Assembly (NCBI GenBank): GCA_012033255.1
Contig: JAAUSF010000010.1
Coordinates: 1-64,000 of the forward strand
Reading direction: 5' to 3'
Source of the DNA: Cyanobacteria bacterium RU_5_0
GTDB lineage: Bacteria; Cyanobacteriota; Cyanobacteriia; Elainellales; Elainellaceae
DNA length: 64,000 bases
The notes beneath the pieces were generated by a model. That model ran no database searches and was not told the origin of the DNA. It worked only from the letters and a program-made list of their open reading frames with translations. A program made the translations under genes and the position numbers. Each line of letters starts with the position of its first letter. Positions within the stretch are counted from its first letter, which is position 1. Below are positions 47,427-57,262 of this stretch, in pieces.

Positions 47427-48656
47427 ATGCTGGACTTACTACTAATCACAAGCTTGGGTTTTCTGGGCAGTTTTGGGCACTGTGTGGGGATGTGCGGTCC
47501 CATTACCGTGGCATTTTCGTTGTCCCAGAAGCAAGAGACTCCGCCGAGTGTATGGCAGCAACTCTGGTTTCATGGGCTGCTTAATCTAGGGCGGATTCTT
47601 AGCTATGCCTTAGTCGGGGCGGGAATTGGCTGGTTGGGGTCGGTACTGATTGCAGGAGGGCAGTTTGCGGGAATTGGCAGTGTTTTACGGCGAGTGATGT
47701 CGCTGCTGGCGGGCGGAATGTTGATTTGGTTTGGGATCACGCAGATTAGTCCGGGATGGTTGCCTAAGATGCCGTTGCTCAATCCGATGGTCAAAGGGGG
47801 ATTGCACGATCGCCTCAGTCAGGCTATGGTGAATCTTTCGTTCCAACGTTACTGGTGGACACCAGCCCTGCTAGGCATGGCATGGGGGCTGATCCCATGT
47901 GGCTTTTTATATGCGGCTCAGATTAAGGCGGCAGAAACCGGGGATGGGTGGAAGGGCAGTTTGACAATGCTGGCATTCGGATTGGGTACATTGCCGATGA
48001 TGTTAGGCGTTGGCATGTCTACGGCATGGCTCAGTCGCGATCGTCGCAGTCAACTGTTTCGGATGGGCGGCTGGATAACCTTGGCGATCGGCATGCTCAC
48101 CGTGCTGCGAACCGGAAACACAATGGTAGACTACACCGGACATGCTGCCTTGATCGGTTTAATCTTGGCGTTGATTGCTCGTCCGATTGGTCGCTTATGG
48201 GCGGCTCCGCTTCGCTATCGTCGAGGATTAGGAGTAGGCGCGTTCGTGCTTGCTCTGGCTCATACAGTACACATGATCGAGCATACCTGGGGATGGAACC
48301 TGCACGCTCTCGTCTTTATGCTGCCTCAGCATCAGTGGGGAATTTGGTTCGGAGTCGTGGGACTGCTACTGATGGCTCCGGCTGCTTTCACTAGCTTTGA
48401 TTGGGCACAGCAGCGATTAGGGCGACGATGGCGATCGATTCATCTTTTGGCAATTCCAGCCCTGATCTTATGTGCCGTTCATGCCGTCTTGATTGGGTCA
48501 CATTATCTAGGGCGATTGCAGTTGAATATGTGGAATTGGGGACAAACGATCGCGTTAGGCATCGGGGTTCTGGGCGTATTATTGATGCGCTCACATTGGA
48601 TATGGTCTTGGTTGGCGCTGGAGAAATTTTATGTTCCACCGAATCAAAAAAAATAG
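47427..48656 (+). CDS. SafE/UreH-like exporter domain fused to ferric-reductase-like membrane domain
   Basis: 409 residues from the ATG at 47427; longer frames include only repeat sequence. N-terminal half: LGFLGSFGHCVGMCGPITVAF, a SafE/UreH-type signature, and WGLIPCGFLYAAQIKA with a CxxC-like GMCGP/PCG pair in membrane helices. C-terminal half: about five more helices with paired His (LAHTVHMIEHTWGW, WNLHALVF, IHLLAIPALILCAVHAV), as in haem-binding ferric-reductase-like domains. This suggests transfer of electrons or metal across the membrane. It overlaps the next gene by 26 bp. Fused forms occur in other cyanobacteria as far as I recall. Confidence 0.8.
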   Translation: MLDLLLITSLGFLGSFGHCVGMCGPITVAFSLSQKQETPPSVWQQLWFHGLLNLGRILSYALVGAGIGWLGSVLIAGGQFAGIGSVLRRVMSLLAGGMLIWFGITQISPGWLPKMPLLNPMVKGGLHDRLSQAMVNLSFQRYWWTPALLGMAWGLIPCGFLYAAQIKAAETGDGWKGSLTMLAFGLGTLPMMLGVGMSTAWLSRDRRSQLFRMGGWITLAIGMLTVLRTGNTMVDYTGHAALIGLILALIARPIGRLWAAPLRYRRGLGVGAFVLALAHTVHMIEHTWGWNLHALVFMLPQHQWGIWFGVVGLLLMAPAAFTSFDWAQQRLGRRWRSIHLLAIPALILCAVHAVLIGSHYLGRLQLNMWNWGQTIALGIGVLGVLLMRSHWIWSWLALEKFYVPPNQKK

Positions 48657-49277
48657 GCGGCTCAGGTTCAGTTTCAGTTGGATGGTGATGCTGATTCTAC
48701 TCGTGGCTCCCGCGATCGCTCACCAAGTTGAAATTGCCGGTGAGGTAGGTGGCACTGTTCATATTGAACCCAACGACACCCCTCAAGCTGGAGAGCCTAG
48801 CCTCACCTGGTTTGCCTTAACTCGTCAAGGTGGCGAACTGATTCCACTCGCCGCGTGTGATTGTCAGTTGGCGGTCTATGCCCAACCTCATTCAATGATA
48901 CGCCTCCGGTTCAGGAGCCTCCCTTAAGGGCAGTGTCCGCCGAGGGATATGACGGGATTCCAGGCGCAGACATTACCTTCCCACAGGTTGGAGCGTATGA
49001 ACTGGTGCTGCGAGGTCAACCCATTCCCCCAGAGGAGTTTCAGCCGTTTGATCTGAGGTTTTCCATCACCGTAGCCGCAGGACAAGGACAGCGATCACCA
49101 AGTCCCCAGATTGAAACGATCGAATCGCCTTCACCAGCCGCGATCGAGTCTCCACAGCCTGACCCGACTCAACCTGAACGATCCTCTGGGCTAGCCTGGA
49201 TTGTTCTGTCCATTTCTCTAGTGGCGAGCATTGCCATTGGGGTGTTGTTGCGATCGATTAAGGTGAGGCGGAAGTAG
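48631..49277 (+). pseudogene. secreted membrane-anchored partner of the SafE fusion, frameshifted
   Basis: The first frame (48631-48927) gives a signal peptide (MVMLILLVAPAIA) and HQVEIAGEVGGTVHIEPNDT ... LAVYAQPHS. The continuation NDTPPVQEPPLRAVSAEGYD ... ITFPQVGAYELVLRGQP ends at 49277 in another frame, with a C-terminal membrane helix (LAWIVLSISLVASIAIGVLL). The junction is at CATTCAATGAT (about 48890-48900); restoring one A (TTCAAATGAT) yields a single 215-residue protein. It is either a real recent mutation or a sequencing error. A periplasmic metal-binding or accessory role is inferred from the neighbour only. Confidence 0.78.
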
Positions 49278-49331
49278 GGGGTACAGCATGTCGTGCCCTG
49301 ATTTCTTGTGGGGGAGGCATCTTGCTATTCT

Positions 49332-50831
49332 TTAATCCTTGAAATCAGGTGCTTTGAAATCTGGCGCAATATGGTTTGTGGCTGGGACAGGTTGAGTCAG
49401 ATAGCCAGAGATCCACGCTAAGGTCACACCAATCCCAAATCCGACGATCGGTACCACGAGCTTGAGCCGTTTACGCAAGTGATCCTGGGAAAGTGGCGAG
49501 TTTAGCTCAGCGAGGGCTTGTTGTTCGATCGCCCGAACATTACTCTCACTCAAATTGAAGCTGAGGGCCTCCTGGTTTAACGATTCTCGGACAGCATCCG
49601 GGAGGGGATAGCGTTGACGAACGGCTCGGATGAAGCGATCGTGATATTGATTCCAGTTAGCTTGATGAGTTTTGATAATTCGGCTTTGGATCAAGTGAGC
49701 CACTTGGATATCTAATGATTGACTGGCAGACATTTGATCGAGTTGCTGTTGAGTCTCTTGACGGAGTGGAAATTGTTGCCAAACCGCTTGGATCACTCGA
49801 TTTCGGTAAGCCTGGACAGAATTTTGATAGCTTCGGCAAAGGGTGTCTCGAATCAAATTAGCCAGATCCGAGCGAATGTTGAGAGTTTGAGTGCAATGCT
49901 GGAGAGACTCTCGAAAGTCTTGCACGGAAACGCGATCGTCATTGCTCGACAAATAGTGTTTGCTGAGGCAGTCAAGACACACTTCTTCATACTGCTGGAT
50001 CTTGCGGCTGTAAGTGTTGGTCACTTCCGTTTTGATCTGTTCAATAGCGGTATCGCTGAGGCGAGGAGGGGATTGCAATTGGCGGATTCGTTGACACTCT
50101 TCATCGCTAATGCGATCGGCCTTGTGAATAAGCATCGTCAGTATTGTTTCAAATTCTTGCTTTTTGTGTTGATAGGCTGTCAAAACGCTGCGCTTGATTC
50201 GCAAGACAATATCCATATTGAGTGGAATAGAGTGTTGATTCTGCTGTATCCACTGCCAATCTGCATCTGTAAGAAAAATTTCTTGATAAGCAAATTGAGT
50301 AATAATCTGTTCAATTTGCTGTTTTTTCTGCTGATAGGTAGCGATCACTTGTTGCTTGATTTCAGCAATGACCTTTTGATTCAGATAGGGTAACTCTTGC
50401 CATTCCCGCATCCACTGACAGTCATCTTCACCCAGGCGATCCTGTTGGTGTAGCAACCCCGTAATCGCTTGCTTAAACTGTTGCTTTTTGTAGAGATATT
50501 TCATAGCAACGTTAATCTCAATCTGCGCCACAACCACGGTAGCCAGGTGGGGGTGAGGCTGCGATCGGCGAATCCGTTGACTATCCTCTTCGGTCAGGCA
50601 ATCCCGTTGATGCAATTGATTGGTAATCGCTTGCTCAAACTTTTGCTTCTTCTGTTCGTAGGCTTCAATCACTTGTTGCTGACAAAACAGAGCCATCTCG
50701 TCATTCAACTGTAGCGCCTGCTGAAGCCGATTCAACTCCTCGCGAACCTCACCTCCTAACCCATCAAGTTGATAAATTAGTTCGGTGAGCCTATCCTCAT
50801 ACTGTTGAAGTTTCAAAGCGTAAAGCGACAT
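49332..50831 (-). CDS. tail-anchored protein of ~60-residue helical repeats
   Basis: 499 residues. From about 50 to 300 there are four or five units with the pattern YQQKKQxFExxITxLxHQxD, LxxxDxQxIRQxQ, then xPxLxxxxVxxIKxxV. Two or three more divergent units (YRNRVIQAVWQQFPLRQE; YHDRFIRAVRQRYPLPDAVRESL) reach residue 450. A single hydrophobic segment (LVVPIVGFGIGVTLAWISGYL) near the C-terminus would anchor it, leaving the repeats in the cytoplasm. The PL..xVRxxL pattern is known to me from regions of cyanobacterial kinases and stress proteins, but I cannot name a family. It stands alone. Confidence 0.75.
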   Translation of the reverse strand: MSLYALKLQQYEDRLTELIYQLDGLGGEVREELNRLQQALQLNDEMALFCQQQVIEAYEQKKQKFEQAITNQLHQRDCLTEEDSQRIRRSQPHPHLATVVVAQIEINVAMKYLYKKQQFKQAITGLLHQQDRLGEDDCQWMREWQELPYLNQKVIAEIKQQVIATYQQKKQQIEQIITQFAYQEIFLTDADWQWIQQNQHSIPLNMDIVLRIKRSVLTAYQHKKQEFETILTMLIHKADRISDEECQRIRQLQSPPRLSDTAIEQIKTEVTNTYSRKIQQYEEVCLDCLSKHYLSSNDDRVSVQDFRESLQHCTQTLNIRSDLANLIRDTLCRSYQNSVQAYRNRVIQAVWQQFPLRQETQQQLDQMSASQSLDIQVAHLIQSRIIKTHQANWNQYHDRFIRAVRQRYPLPDAVRESLNQEALSFNLSESNVRAIEQQALAELNSPLSQDHLRKRLKLVVPIVGFGIGVTLAWISGYLTQPVPATNHIAPDFKAPDFKD

Positions 50832-51255
50832 AGCTAGATTGAGTGCGAAACGTTAAATCAGCGATAGCTCTATGGCTAATGGGGTATGCAATACGTAGCT
50901 TTCAACTGAGTGGGTCGATCGCTCATATAGCATTTGATCAGGTAGCATTTGATCAGGGCAACAACCCTGTGAATATACGTAAAAAAAAGGGAATGTCAAA
51001 TCTTGAGTTGTGAAAACACGATCGCATTTCTGTATTATTACTGTTAAAGTGCAACTTTGCAAAATCTTTAAGGTGTTTTATTACACTCAGCAAATTCTGG
51101 CGATCGAATATTCACTTCCCTCTAGGAATGCTATATTCATCCTTGAGTATCGTCAATCAGGACTATTCACTGGATCAACAATAGGATTCTAGTACGTGAT
51201 GCATTGGGGCGAACGGCTGTTCGCCCGTACACAAAATATTTATTCAACAGAAAGT
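50832..51255. other. intergenic region with a 15-bp tandem duplication
   Basis: TAGCATTTGATCAGG is repeated exactly at 50928-50942 and 50943-50957. The palindrome GGGGCGAACGGCTGTTCGCCC lies near 51207. No gene is supported. Confidence 0.6.
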
Positions 51256-51798
51256 TTAGGTGGATGAATTGGCAGGTTGAGCGCCACCCATGCGAATTTC
51301 GGAACAGAAAGATGCCATGCTGAAGCCGCCAAACCGCTTGAGAATGCTCGTGCGGAGTCGCAAATTAGGGCTGGCAAACCACAAACGCTCTTCAGAATAC
51401 ATCGTTTCATATTCAGTGATTAGGGTCAGAGCGTTATCGTTCCCCATCACATAGCGACCTGCAACCGGGGCTTTCTCGGCATACCCCATTTCCCGCAGCA
51501 ATTTTCCTTCGTTGGGATTTTCTGGATCAGCAATGGGTACCAGAATGGTGGAACCCGCGTGTTTTTCTTCATCCCATTCCATTGTGCCGTCCCAAGTGAC
51601 TCGTGCCCCGCACAATGCCAGCGTTAGATCAACTTCGTACTGCTGACACAGTTTCACGACAGCCGGATCATCTTTGGGCAGCATTTCAATCACCAGATCC
51701 GACTTGCCTCCCTCCGATTGTTTGAAGGCAAGATGATGACTGGTACGCTGAGAAAACCATTTACCAGAACTTTGCTGGAAAAACTCGACAATATCCAT
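51256..51798 (-). CDS. cpcS: phycobiliprotein chromophore lyase CpcS/CpeS
   Basis: 180 residues. [35 protein letters not shown] is the family's conserved start, followed by [18 protein letters not shown], the central [18 protein letters not shown] and [16 protein letters not shown]. This lipocalin-like protein attaches phycocyanobilin (or phycoerythrobilin) to Cys-82/84 of phycobiliproteins. CpcS and CpeS cannot be separated safely here; no phycoerythrin genes are in the window, so cpcS is the working name. The gene stands alone. Confidence 0.93.
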   Translation of the reverse strand: MDIVEFFQQSSGKWFSQRTSHHLAFKQSEGGKSDLVIEMLPKDDPAVVKLCQQYEVDLTLALCGARVTWDGTMEWDEEKHAGSTILVPIADPENPNEGKLLREMGYAEKAPVAGRYVMGNDNALTLITEYETMYSEERLWFASPNLRLRTSILKRFGGFSMASFCSEIRMGGAQPANSST

Positions 51799-51932
51799 GA
51801 GGGCGATTTAGAAAATAACGAAATTCTAACAGTTCTTAATATCCTTCATCTTATCGTGGTGGTTTACAACGCGATCGCTCCTAATTGAAAGCAGTGTAGG
51901 TTGGCAAGAGCATCTCTCACTATAAACTCTTC

Positions 51933-53635
51933 CTATTTTCTGCTGGGCGGTTGCAAAATGCATTGTGCATCCAGGATAAACAACTTACTGTTTTGACCTT
52001 GAAACGCCATACATCGATCGCGCATTCTCTTCAAGACTGGAGTGCCTTGTCTGATGTTACGTTTTGCCCGATCGAAGGCTTCAGGGTATTGTTTGAGCCA
52101 ACTTTTCTCTAAAAATTTTAATTCAAATGAGTCGCGATGAAGAAGCCAATAGTCAATACCATAGTTGCGAATGAAGCGTTTGAGTTCTCCAGGTTTGAGG
52201 CTATATTCAGCTTGGATCAGATCGGTGGCTCGTTGCCGAAATTGGTTGGCGTAACCGACATGATAAGGGATAGCATATTCTCGACCTATCAGGATCGATC
52301 GCTGAGAATGAGTGGGGAGATCGCTCACTTCTCGCAGCGTGGAGGCAATGAGGATATCTTTGGGCTGTTGGGCGAAAAATTGATAGAGTTCGGGATAGTT
52401 GCCTTCCTGGTAATTTGATTTTGGAAAAGTAATACCGATCGTGGGTGCAATCAGCAGGAGGATTCCCAGTAGGCCAGTGAGTCCCCCAACCATCGTTCGT
52501 TGGAATGCCTTTGGTTGGGCTTGTGGTCTTAGCGACTGCAATCCGGCATCCAGCACGATCGTCAGGGTGAGGGCAGTGGCGATCGCAGGGTAAACCGCAA
52601 TGTGTAGGCGGTGTAGCGGCTGGGCAAGTGCAGCTTAAATAGAAGCAGATGAGCCACTAAAAATAGTCCGAGAGCAGTCGCGACAATTTGCAGCAGGATA
52701 CGACTGTGATCAGTGATTTGGCGAATAAGGGGAAAGCGATCGGGGAATCGGAGCAAGAGTGGAAGGAAGCCGCCGATGGCGATCGTGACGGGTCGAAATG
52801 CCGGAAAAACTCCACTGCGCTCAGCATAGAGCCAGAATGCCCAAGTATCCTGGATAAAAAATTTGCTGCGTCCATCTTCACTGAATTCGGCTAGTCCTCT
52901 GGCTTCTGTGGCGGTAATGGTAGGACCATAATCATTAGCGGTCAAGGCATAGGGCAACATGACCAGAAAGGCGACTGCCAACGCTGCGCTACAGAACCAA
53001 TAGTCTTTTTCTTCGGTAGAGAGTTTGAATCGTCCTTGTTCCCATCGCAACGGTTGCAATAGGATGATGCCAGAGAAAACAAAAACATACTGCGGATAAA
53101 ATAACCCTTCGAGGGCGATCGTGACCAAACACGGTACAAGTTGACGGTGCATCAAATAGTACAAGAACGCCAGAAAGATTGGCGGCATGAAGCCTCTGGG
53201 ACTTGCTGATGCAATATCATCATGCGTCCATACCACTTGTTCAATGAGCAGTGTTCCCAAAAAGGCGGCAAACGGGACAGGTAAGAGTTCGTAGCATACT
53301 CCAAAACCATAAGCGGCTGTTACTAGTCCCAATGCCATTGGTAAGAGTTTGCTCAGCAGCAATGGATCGATGCCAAATGTGGCAAAAAATCGGTAGACGT
53401 TCGTATAGCCCCAGGGCGCGACCGATTGAAAATAATCCGCTATTCGATCGTTCGGGAAAAGTGCAGGATCGAGAAATCGCCGCATCCAAAACACATGCTG
53501 ACGCGCATCATCTTGCACGACATACTCAGTACTAAACGCTTGCTGCAATGCTAAAATTCCGCAGATTACGGCAACCATGAGGCTGAAGCTGAACCAAAAG
53601 GTCAGGTTCGATCGCGATACCTTCGTTGCTGTCAT
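51933..53635 (-). pseudogene. polytopic GT-C-like membrane protein, frameshifted
   Basis: The 5' part (53635-52562) contains VVQDDARQHVFWMRRFLDP and about nine membrane helices, ending out of frame in LRFTLRSPLPSP. The 3' part (52556-51933) continues with LDAGLQSLRPQAQ, LYQFFAQQPKDILIAS and a soluble tail. The intact neighbour at 53663-55564 has both halves in one frame. The junction is exactly at GCGATCGC (52579-52586): restoring one C (CTGCCGATCGCC) gives TLPIATALTLTIVLDAG, matching the neighbour. The family carries the acidic D-D-A-R-Q-H motif in the first loop, as in GT-C glycosyltransferases; the substrate is unknown. Confidence 0.8.
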
Positions 53636-53662
53636 CAAATTCAAAATGCTACCCCTCACGTC

Positions 53663-55564
53663 TCACATAAAATCTGCGTTGCTGAATGATGGGATGAAAC
53701 GATTTGCACCCCCAATGGTCGGGGTCGGTCTTGTGCCTACCCTGCCCAAAATACAGGTTGCGTTCACTACTATAAATTTGTCTTCTTGAAAGACAGTACA
53801 TTGTTCAGCGACCCGTGCCAGGGCAGGGGTTCTCTGTCGAAATTGCGGTCTGATTTCTTTTGCAACGATCGGAAATTCTTCAAAAACGGGGTTGGTTTGC
53901 AAGTATCGCGGACGGAATGACAAATCTTCTAATAGCCAAAAGTCTACGCCATACGTTTGAATGAATTGTTGCACTTGACTCAAGTCAGGACTGTATTGGG
54001 CGTTGATGAGATCGATCGTGCGTTGACTCATGTCCTGGTAGTAGCGTGAATGATAGGGCAGAAGATAGCCTTCACCGCCTATCAAAATCGATCGTCGCGA
54101 GAAACTCGGTATCTTGTTAACGCTAGGAGCGATCGAGGCAATGATCGTATCTTTGGGCTGTTGTGCAAAGAATTGATAGAGTCCTGCCTGACGACCAATC
54201 ACATAACTGGTGACAGGGAGAGAGGTGTCATCGACTTTAAGAAAGAAAGGACAGAGTAACAGCACAATGCCCAATCCGGCGGCAGTACTGATCGCAATCG
54301 GCGATCTTTTGGTGGAGACGATCGCCCCATCCTCTTTTGTTTCACTGGAAGTTGGCAGAGAGCGGAATCGAAGCAACGCCTCTAACACTAGAGTCAAGGC
54401 GATCCCAGCCGCCAGAACTGTAATAATTCGCAGGCTGTGTTCGCTGTAGCGATTGGGCAGATGTAACCGAAACAGTAAGGCATGTGCCGTGAAAAACAGA
54501 CCGATCGAGACGAGCAGCGTTTGCGGCAGAAGAAGGAGATTAGGACGAATCTGCTGGACGATCGGAAACTGAACAGGTCGCATCAGCAAAAATGGCAGTA
54601 GTAATGCCAACCCAATAGGCGGCAGCAGCAAGGCTCTCAGAGGATTAGCTTCCGCGTCTTCGAGGTCAGGCAGAAAGTCATAGGTAATCCAGCACCACTC
54701 AGACGGTAACATCCCACTGCGCTTGCCGCACAACCAAAAATCCTCAAAATCATCGGTGAAAAACGCCGACCAATGACCAGGCGAAAAAGCTGGAATTGCT
54801 CTAGCTTCCGATGCCGTGATCACAGCGCCAAACTCAGAATCACCAAGTGCATAGGGCAACATCACCAAAAATGCGGCTCCTAAGCCAGCCACTGAAAACC
54901 AATAGTCGGTTCGATCGCTTGATAACCGCAGTCGCCCCTGTTCCCATTGGCTGAGTCGGATGAGCAGAATTCCGGCATAGACAAAGACGCACTGCGGATA
55001 AAACAGCCCTTGCAAGAGGATTGTTCCTAGACAGGGTAATAGCGATCGGCGGAGAAGATAGTATAGAAACGCCAGAAAAATGGGATAGACAAAAGCGACT
55101 GGCGTTGCGGAGACAATATCATCTCGCATCCACAGGCTCAGGTTCAGCAGTAGCGAGGTGAGGAATCCGGCAAAGGGGATGGGCAGAAGTTGCAAACACA
55201 CACCAAAAGCATAGACTGTACTGATTAACGCCAATCCTAGCGGCAAACATTTGTGCAGGAACAACGGATCGATTCCTACCCACGCAAACAGGTGATAGAA
55301 ACTGGAGTAGCCCCAAGGCGCAACCGACTGAAAATAATCTGCAATCAGATCCCCTGGAAATAGCGCTGGATCGATAAATCGACTCATCCAGAATACGTGC
55401 TGACGCGCATCATCTTGCACGACATACTCACTGCTAAAGGCTTCTTGTAGCGCCATGATCGGGAAAATCATCGCACTGATCAGGCTAAGACCCAACCAAA
55501 CGATCTGGCGCGATCGAGGGGTTTTATCGGTAGGAGTAAAGAGCATGGGGTACAGAGCAGTCAT
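53663..55564 (-). CDS. polytopic GT-C-like membrane protein, intact paralog
   Basis: 633 residues with about ten membrane helices in the first 430 and a soluble C-terminal region. EYVVQDDARQHVFWMSRFID, IADYFQSVAPWGYSSFYHLF, LPNRYSEHSLR, LYQFFAQQPKDTIIAS and YGVDFWLLEDLSF are shared with the frameshifted neighbour. Early acidic loop, many helices and late soluble domain recall GT-C transferases that use lipid-linked sugars. The last 30 residues (VGTRPTPTIGGANRFIPSFS) are not family sequence: they are encoded by a dispersed repeat (53669-53744), which also supplies the stop. It lies 12 bp after the 561-residue membrane protein gene, so one operon. Confidence 0.78.
   Translation of the reverse strand: MTALYPMLFTPTDKTPRSRQIVWLGLSLISAMIFPIMALQEAFSSEYVVQDDARQHVFWMSRFIDPALFPGDLIADYFQSVAPWGYSSFYHLFAWVGIDPLFLHKCLPLGLALISTVYAFGVCLQLLPIPFAGFLTSLLLNLSLWMRDDIVSATPVAFVYPIFLAFLYYLLRRSLLPCLGTILLQGLFYPQCVFVYAGILLIRLSQWEQGRLRLSSDRTDYWFSVAGLGAAFLVMLPYALGDSEFGAVITASEARAIPAFSPGHWSAFFTDDFEDFWLCGKRSGMLPSEWCWITYDFLPDLEDAEANPLRALLLPPIGLALLLPFLLMRPVQFPIVQQIRPNLLLLPQTLLVSIGLFFTAHALLFRLHLPNRYSEHSLRIITVLAAGIALTLVLEALLRFRSLPTSSETKEDGAIVSTKRSPIAISTAAGLGIVLLLCPFFLKVDDTSLPVTSYVIGRQAGLYQFFAQQPKDTIIASIAPSVNKIPSFSRRSILIGGEGYLLPYHSRYYQDMSQRTIDLINAQYSPDLSQVQQFIQTYGVDFWLLEDLSFRPRYLQTNPVFEEFPIVAKEIRPQFRQRTPALARVAEQCTVFQEDKFIVVNATCILGRVGTRPTPTIGGANRFIPSFSNADFM
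53669..53744. repeat. dispersed 75-bp repeat, copy 2, inside a gene end
   Basis: GCGTTGCTGAATGATGGGAT GAAACGATTT...CCCCCAATGGTCGGGGT. It matches 47290-47364. Translated on the minus strand it forms the C-terminus of the 633-residue membrane protein. Confidence 0.8.
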
Positions 55565-55576
55565 GAAGAATTTGCA

Positions 55577-57262
55577 TCACATCCCTGTTGGTTTGGCGTA
55601 TAGCACATAGTCTGAGTTGCGATGGGCGATCGGCAGATCTAATCGGTGTTTTCTTACCGTTGCGAAGTAGGTTGCCTGATATTTGTCCATTAGTGCGATG
55701 ACTTGATCGGTGGTCAGACGATTGTAGCCCTCTGTGAGTTGATCTTCAATTTCCTCGCGATTGTCTTGGGTCGGTTGAATGGTTGCCCATGTCGATCCTA
55801 TTCCACCCAAGTCACCGAGTCGTTCATACCAATTGATGATTCCGAGTTTGGTTTGAGGCAGGAATTTGAATTTGGCGATCGTGGCGCGTTCGGTGAGCCA
55901 GGTGAAATCGATCCATTTGACGGGTGGAGAGATGATCTGAGCATCTGTGGGCGTGTTATTGCGAATCCAGGTGTAAAAATCGCGCCGTGTAGCATCAATG
56001 TCTTGGGTTTTCCCTGGAAACTCGCGCAGGGCAACGGCTTGATTGAAAAAGTTAACCGTGCGAGTGCTGAAAACAACGCTCAGCAGCACAATACAGAGGA
56101 TGAGGACAATTTTTTGAGTTTGCCCGGTGAACGATCGCTGCAACACACTGCTCAGCAACAAGCCCGTACTCAGGGGTAGCATCACATCGCCCAAACGAAA
56201 CGGATAATATTGCAACAATTGACCCTGTGTATCAACGGGCGCAATGATCAATCCCAGGACGAATGGAACCAGTGCCATCAGGGTGAATTGGGCGAGTCCG
56301 ATGCTGGCATCTTGTTCGGATGTCAGGGTTCCTAACTGGCGATCGGCTTTCTGTGTCCGGCGAATGAGCGTCACACTCATCGTGAACAGAATGAGCAGCA
56401 CGATCGGTCTGATCCATCGCTCTGATGCCCATGACAAAGGATTAAGGTGGTGAGGCAATCGCAGGAACACATAGATCGCAGAGGGTTGAATGACTCCTGT
56501 GACGGCTGGAGACGTTAACTGATTGAGGACAGGTTGGATGGCAAATAGACTGGCTCCCAGGTAAATTAAGCCAATCACTCCCCAGTGCCAGGGCTTTTCT
56601 GACGAGAATTTGCGATTGAGTAACAGCCAGCCGATCGTCGCCAAAAACACCCATCCGCCGACCAGCACATGCAAGGAGGTCATGAGTCCCATCAGCAATG
56701 CCATGCCATAATATTGCCCCTCTAGCAGTAGCCAAATCGCCAGAGGGAACACGCTGTAGGCTAGGGCTTTTGCTTCTAATCCGCCGACCATCCATTCATT
56801 GGCGATCGCGCCCTGTTGAGATCCGCAATTTACGAAGAGTTCACGACAACCACCATACAAGAACAGGCTGATGGCTAACAGTAGGAATGGCGTCGTTAGT
56901 CCTAGCTTGCGTCCGAGTAACACGATTCCAGTGGCAAACAGACTGTAGCAGCTGAATCGACCCACGATCGATGTAGCTAAAAAACCCCAAGCGGCAGCCA
57001 TGTTGCCAAAGATCACTTGGAACAAGAAGCGATATCCGGCGGGTTGATTGAGATACCAATCTTCCGCAACCCAAGTTGGATCGGCAAAATGTCGAGCGAG
57101 AGGCAGCACGTCAGTCTCATTCCAACTGATTCTGCCCATAACCAGGGATAACAGAAGTTCTAGCGTGAGTAGGGCTAAAAGCACTAAAATCTGAACCCAA
57201 ATAGGCGATCGATCAGGTTTGCCAACAGTGGCGTGGGATGACGGAGGTGTGCTAGATACCAT
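55577..57262 (-). CDS. polytopic membrane protein with C-terminal soluble domain
   Basis: 561 residues, about eleven hydrophobic segments between 20 and 400. Landmarks: FADPTWVAEDWYLNQPAGYR in the first loop (acidic ED pair), GCRELFVNCGSQQGAIANEWMVGGLEAKALAY, PHHLNPLSW, TRRDFYTWIRNNTPTDAQIISPP. The tail holds ERATIAKFKFLPQTK and IALMDKYQATYF. The layout again resembles GT-C-type membrane transferases or the DUF6798 group. First of three same-strand membrane genes with 12-bp and about 30-bp gaps, so an operon for envelope or extracellular glycan work is likely (inference). Confidence 0.75.
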   Translation of the reverse strand: MVSSTPPSSHATVGKPDRSPIWVQILVLLALLTLELLLSLVMGRISWNETDVLPLARHFADPTWVAEDWYLNQPAGYRFLFQVIFGNMAAAWGFLATSIVGRFSCYSLFATGIVLLGRKLGLTTPFLLLAISLFLYGGCRELFVNCGSQQGAIANEWMVGGLEAKALAYSVFPLAIWLLLEGQYYGMALLMGLMTSLHVLVGGWVFLATIGWLLLNRKFSSEKPWHWGVIGLIYLGASLFAIQPVLNQLTSPAVTGVIQPSAIYVFLRLPHHLNPLSWASERWIRPIVLLILFTMSVTLIRRTQKADRQLGTLTSEQDASIGLAQFTLMALVPFVLGLIIAPVDTQGQLLQYYPFRLGDVMLPLSTGLLLSSVLQRSFTGQTQKIVLILCIVLLSVVFSTRTVNFFNQAVALREFPGKTQDIDATRRDFYTWIRNNTPTDAQIISPPVKWIDFTWLTERATIAKFKFLPQTKLGIINWYERLGDLGGIGSTWATIQPTQDNREEIEDQLTEGYNRLTTDQVIALMDKYQATYFATVRKHRLDLPIAHRNSDYVLYAKPTGM

